DNA of 64,000 bases from NCBI RefSeq assembly GCF_000282375.1, contig NZ_AKJK01000043.1, positions 1 to 64,000 on the forward strand, read 5' to 3'. The notes beneath the pieces were generated by a model that saw only the letters and a list, made by a program, of their open reading frames with translations, was not told the DNA's origin and did not search any database. A program made the position numbers and the translations under genes. This DNA comes from Pseudomonas sp. GM50 (GTDB taxonomy: Bacteria > Pseudomonadota > Gammaproteobacteria > Pseudomonadales > Pseudomonadaceae). Positions 62,853 through 64,000 of the stretch are shown one piece after another (the stretch's first letter is position 1; each line of letters opens with the position of its first letter).

Positions 62853-62926
62853 GAAATATTTCTCAATTGCCTAGGTGCCGGACGAGAATTCAAAAGTGAT
62901 AGGGGTGGATGAAAATAATTTCGATT
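62853..62926. promoter_or_regulatory. Candidate iron-responsive promoter elements
   Basis: The palindrome GAAATATTTC (62853-62862) and an A/T-rich GAAAATAATTTC (62911-62922) lie in the receptor's upstream region. They resemble partial Fur boxes; neither is a full 19-bp match. Confidence 0.25.
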
Positions 62927-62977
62927 CAGTTATTGGTCTGAGCCCGGATTCGGGATCTGGGGTGTTTGTACGGGCCT

Positions 62978-63061
62978 CTTCGCGGGCAAGCCTCGCTCCT
63001 ACGGTTATCGGGTGCGGCGAATAATGCACGCATCCTGTAGGAGCGAGGCTTGCCCGCGAAG
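62978..63061. repeat. REP pair, GGGCAAGCCTCGCTCC type
   Basis: Inverted pair between the FecR-type gene and the TonB receptor gene. Confidence 0.88.
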
Positions 63062-63085
63062 GCGGCGGATCAGGCGCAGTGCCTT

Positions 63086-64000
63086 TTAGGGCTTGGCCTC
63101 AGTCTTCGCCGCGACCGTTACCCACCATGGCGTGTGCTGTTCGATCTGCACCGGCAGGGTCGGTAAAAGTGCACTCAGCGCCTTGTCGGTATCGTTCAAG
63201 GGGAAGCTGCCGGTGATGCGCAGGTCGGCGACCTCTGGCGTGACGCCAAGATGCCCGCGACGATAGCGGCCGAGCTCATGGACCAGATCCTCCAATCGCG
63301 CGTTGTCCACCACCAGCATGCCGCGGGTCCAGGCATCGGCGCCAAGGTTGAGGGCGATGATGGGGCCCAGGCCATTGCTGCGCATCAGCACTTGCTGGCC
63401 TTCGCGCAGGATCTGTTCCTCGGGGCTCGATTCGGGATGGGCGGCTACCGCTGATTGCAACACGCTCAGGCGCGTGCCTTGGTCTTCACGCTTGACCAGG
63501 AACCGTGTCCCCAGTGCTCGCATGCTGCCTTCGCGAGTTTCGACGATAAACGGTCGGGCATCGCCATGGCCGGTTTCGACGAGGATTTCCCCTTCCTGAA
63601 GGACGATCAGCCGCTGCTTCTCATCGAAACGCACATCCACTGCGCTGTGGGTGTTGAGGTTGATCTGCGTGCCGTCGGTCAGGCGCAGGGTGCGCTGCTC
63701 GCCGGTGGCGGTGCGCTGGTCGGCCAGCCAATAGTCGATGGGCAGATAACGATCACCGACGAACAGCGCCAGGCCGATCACCGCGACGACGCTGGCCAGA
63801 CCGCTGCCGAGCTTGCGCACCCGTCGCCGGATGCTTTCGCGCGATTGCAGCAGGGCAGTGCGGGCCGGGCCATTGGCGACGCTGAAACGCTGGTCGAGCA
63901 TGCCCAACTGACGCCACGCCCGAGCATGTTCTTCGTGGGCTGCGTGCCATTTGGCAAACTCTTCGCGCTCGACCGCGTTGCCGGAATCCAGCGACAGTTG
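63086..64000 (-). CDS. FecR-type anti-sigma/sigma regulator (partial, cut by window edge)
   Basis: Transmembrane sigma regulator that passes the receptor's siderophore signal to an ECF sigma factor. The frame stays open to the last base of the window, so the N-terminus (DUF4880-type, with SLDSGNAVEREEFAKWHAAH and EEHARAWRQLG) is encoded at 63908-64000 and beyond. One membrane segment lies near LASVVAVIGLALFV; the periplasmic FecR domain follows (LTDGTQINLNTHSAVDVRF, EGEILVETGHGD, VRALGTRF-like MRALGTRFLV). It is upstream of the receptor on the same strand; a FecI-type sigma gene is expected to the right. Only the 5' end is missing. Confidence 0.9.
   Translation of the reverse strand, partial: QLSLDSGNAVEREEFAKWHAAHEEHARAWRQLGMLDQRFSVANGPARTALLQSRESIRRRVRKLGSGLASVVAVIGLALFVGDRYLPIDYWLADQRTATGEQRTLRLTDGTQINLNTHSAVDVRFDEKQRLIVLQEGEILVETGHGDARPFIVETREGSMRALGTRFLVKREDQGTRLSVLQSAVAAHPESSPEEQILREGQQVLMRSNGLGPIIALNLGADAWTRGMLVVDNARLEDLVHELGRYRRGHLGVTPEVADLRITGSFPLNDTDKALSALLPTLPVQIEQHTPWWVTVAAKTEAKP

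Overview
The window is chromosomal DNA from a fluorescent Pseudomonas, probably of the P. fluorescens group. The evidence is the GC-rich codon use, the dense Pseudomonas-type REP palindromes, and a gene order that, from memory, follows the choline/glycine betaine/carnitine region of P. aeruginosa PAO1 (about PA5373 to PA5421) almost gene for gene. No tRNA, rRNA, CRISPR array, prophage or insertion sequence was seen.

Layout. 0-10 kb: choline oxidation (betB, betI; betA should lie just left of the window), the choline symporter betT, the cbcXWV ABC importer and an L-serine dehydratase. 10-18 kb: the regulator gbdR, then a carnitine operon on the minus strand (caiX, cdhC, cdhA, a thioesterase, a gamma-butyrobetaine dioxygenase) divergent from its regulator cdhR. 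18-20 kb: a small accessory patch (DUF3010 protein, RelE/HigB-type toxin with HTH antitoxin, LprI-like secreted protein). 20-28 kb: the dimethylglycine demethylation operon (dipeptidase, DUF5943 protein, dgcA, dgcB and two dedicated ETF subunits), then a GNAT acetyltransferase. 28.6-29.7 kb: a gene-free stretch with a tandem array of DnaA-box-like sites. 29.7-36.4 kb: a three-gene cluster of unknown role (ChoD-like GMC oxidoreductase fused to an alpha/beta hydrolase, a membrane di-haem cytochrome c, and a metallophosphoesterase). 36.5-51.7 kb: gbcA/gbcB, an SDR, a threonine aldolase, a TraX homologue, glyA, soxBDAG, purU and fdhA. 51.9-58.9 kb: a DUF2780 protein, a PlsC acyltransferase, a retropepsin-like protein with creBCD, and a GST. 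59-64 kb: a TonB-dependent siderophore receptor with a PepSY membrane protein, a 59-residue membrane protein and a FecR-type regulator that runs off the right edge.

How it works together. Choline and carnitine are imported and converted to glycine betaine (BetAB; BBOX/CdhA/CdhC/thioesterase). GbcAB removes the first methyl group (dimethylglycine), DgcAB with its ETF the second (sarcosine), and SoxBDAG the third (glycine). The methyl groups leave as formaldehyde or 5,10-methylene-THF and are handled by FdhA, PurU and GlyA. GlyA makes serine from glycine and SdaB deaminates it to pyruvate. GbdR and CdhR are GATase1-like AraC-family activators, and 20-21-bp direct repeats with a GTCGC core occur in four of the relevant promoter regions.

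The least explained parts are the DnaA-box array and the GMC-hydrolase/cytochrome/phosphoesterase cluster beside it. Both sit inside the methylamine catabolic block without an obvious metabolic link to it.
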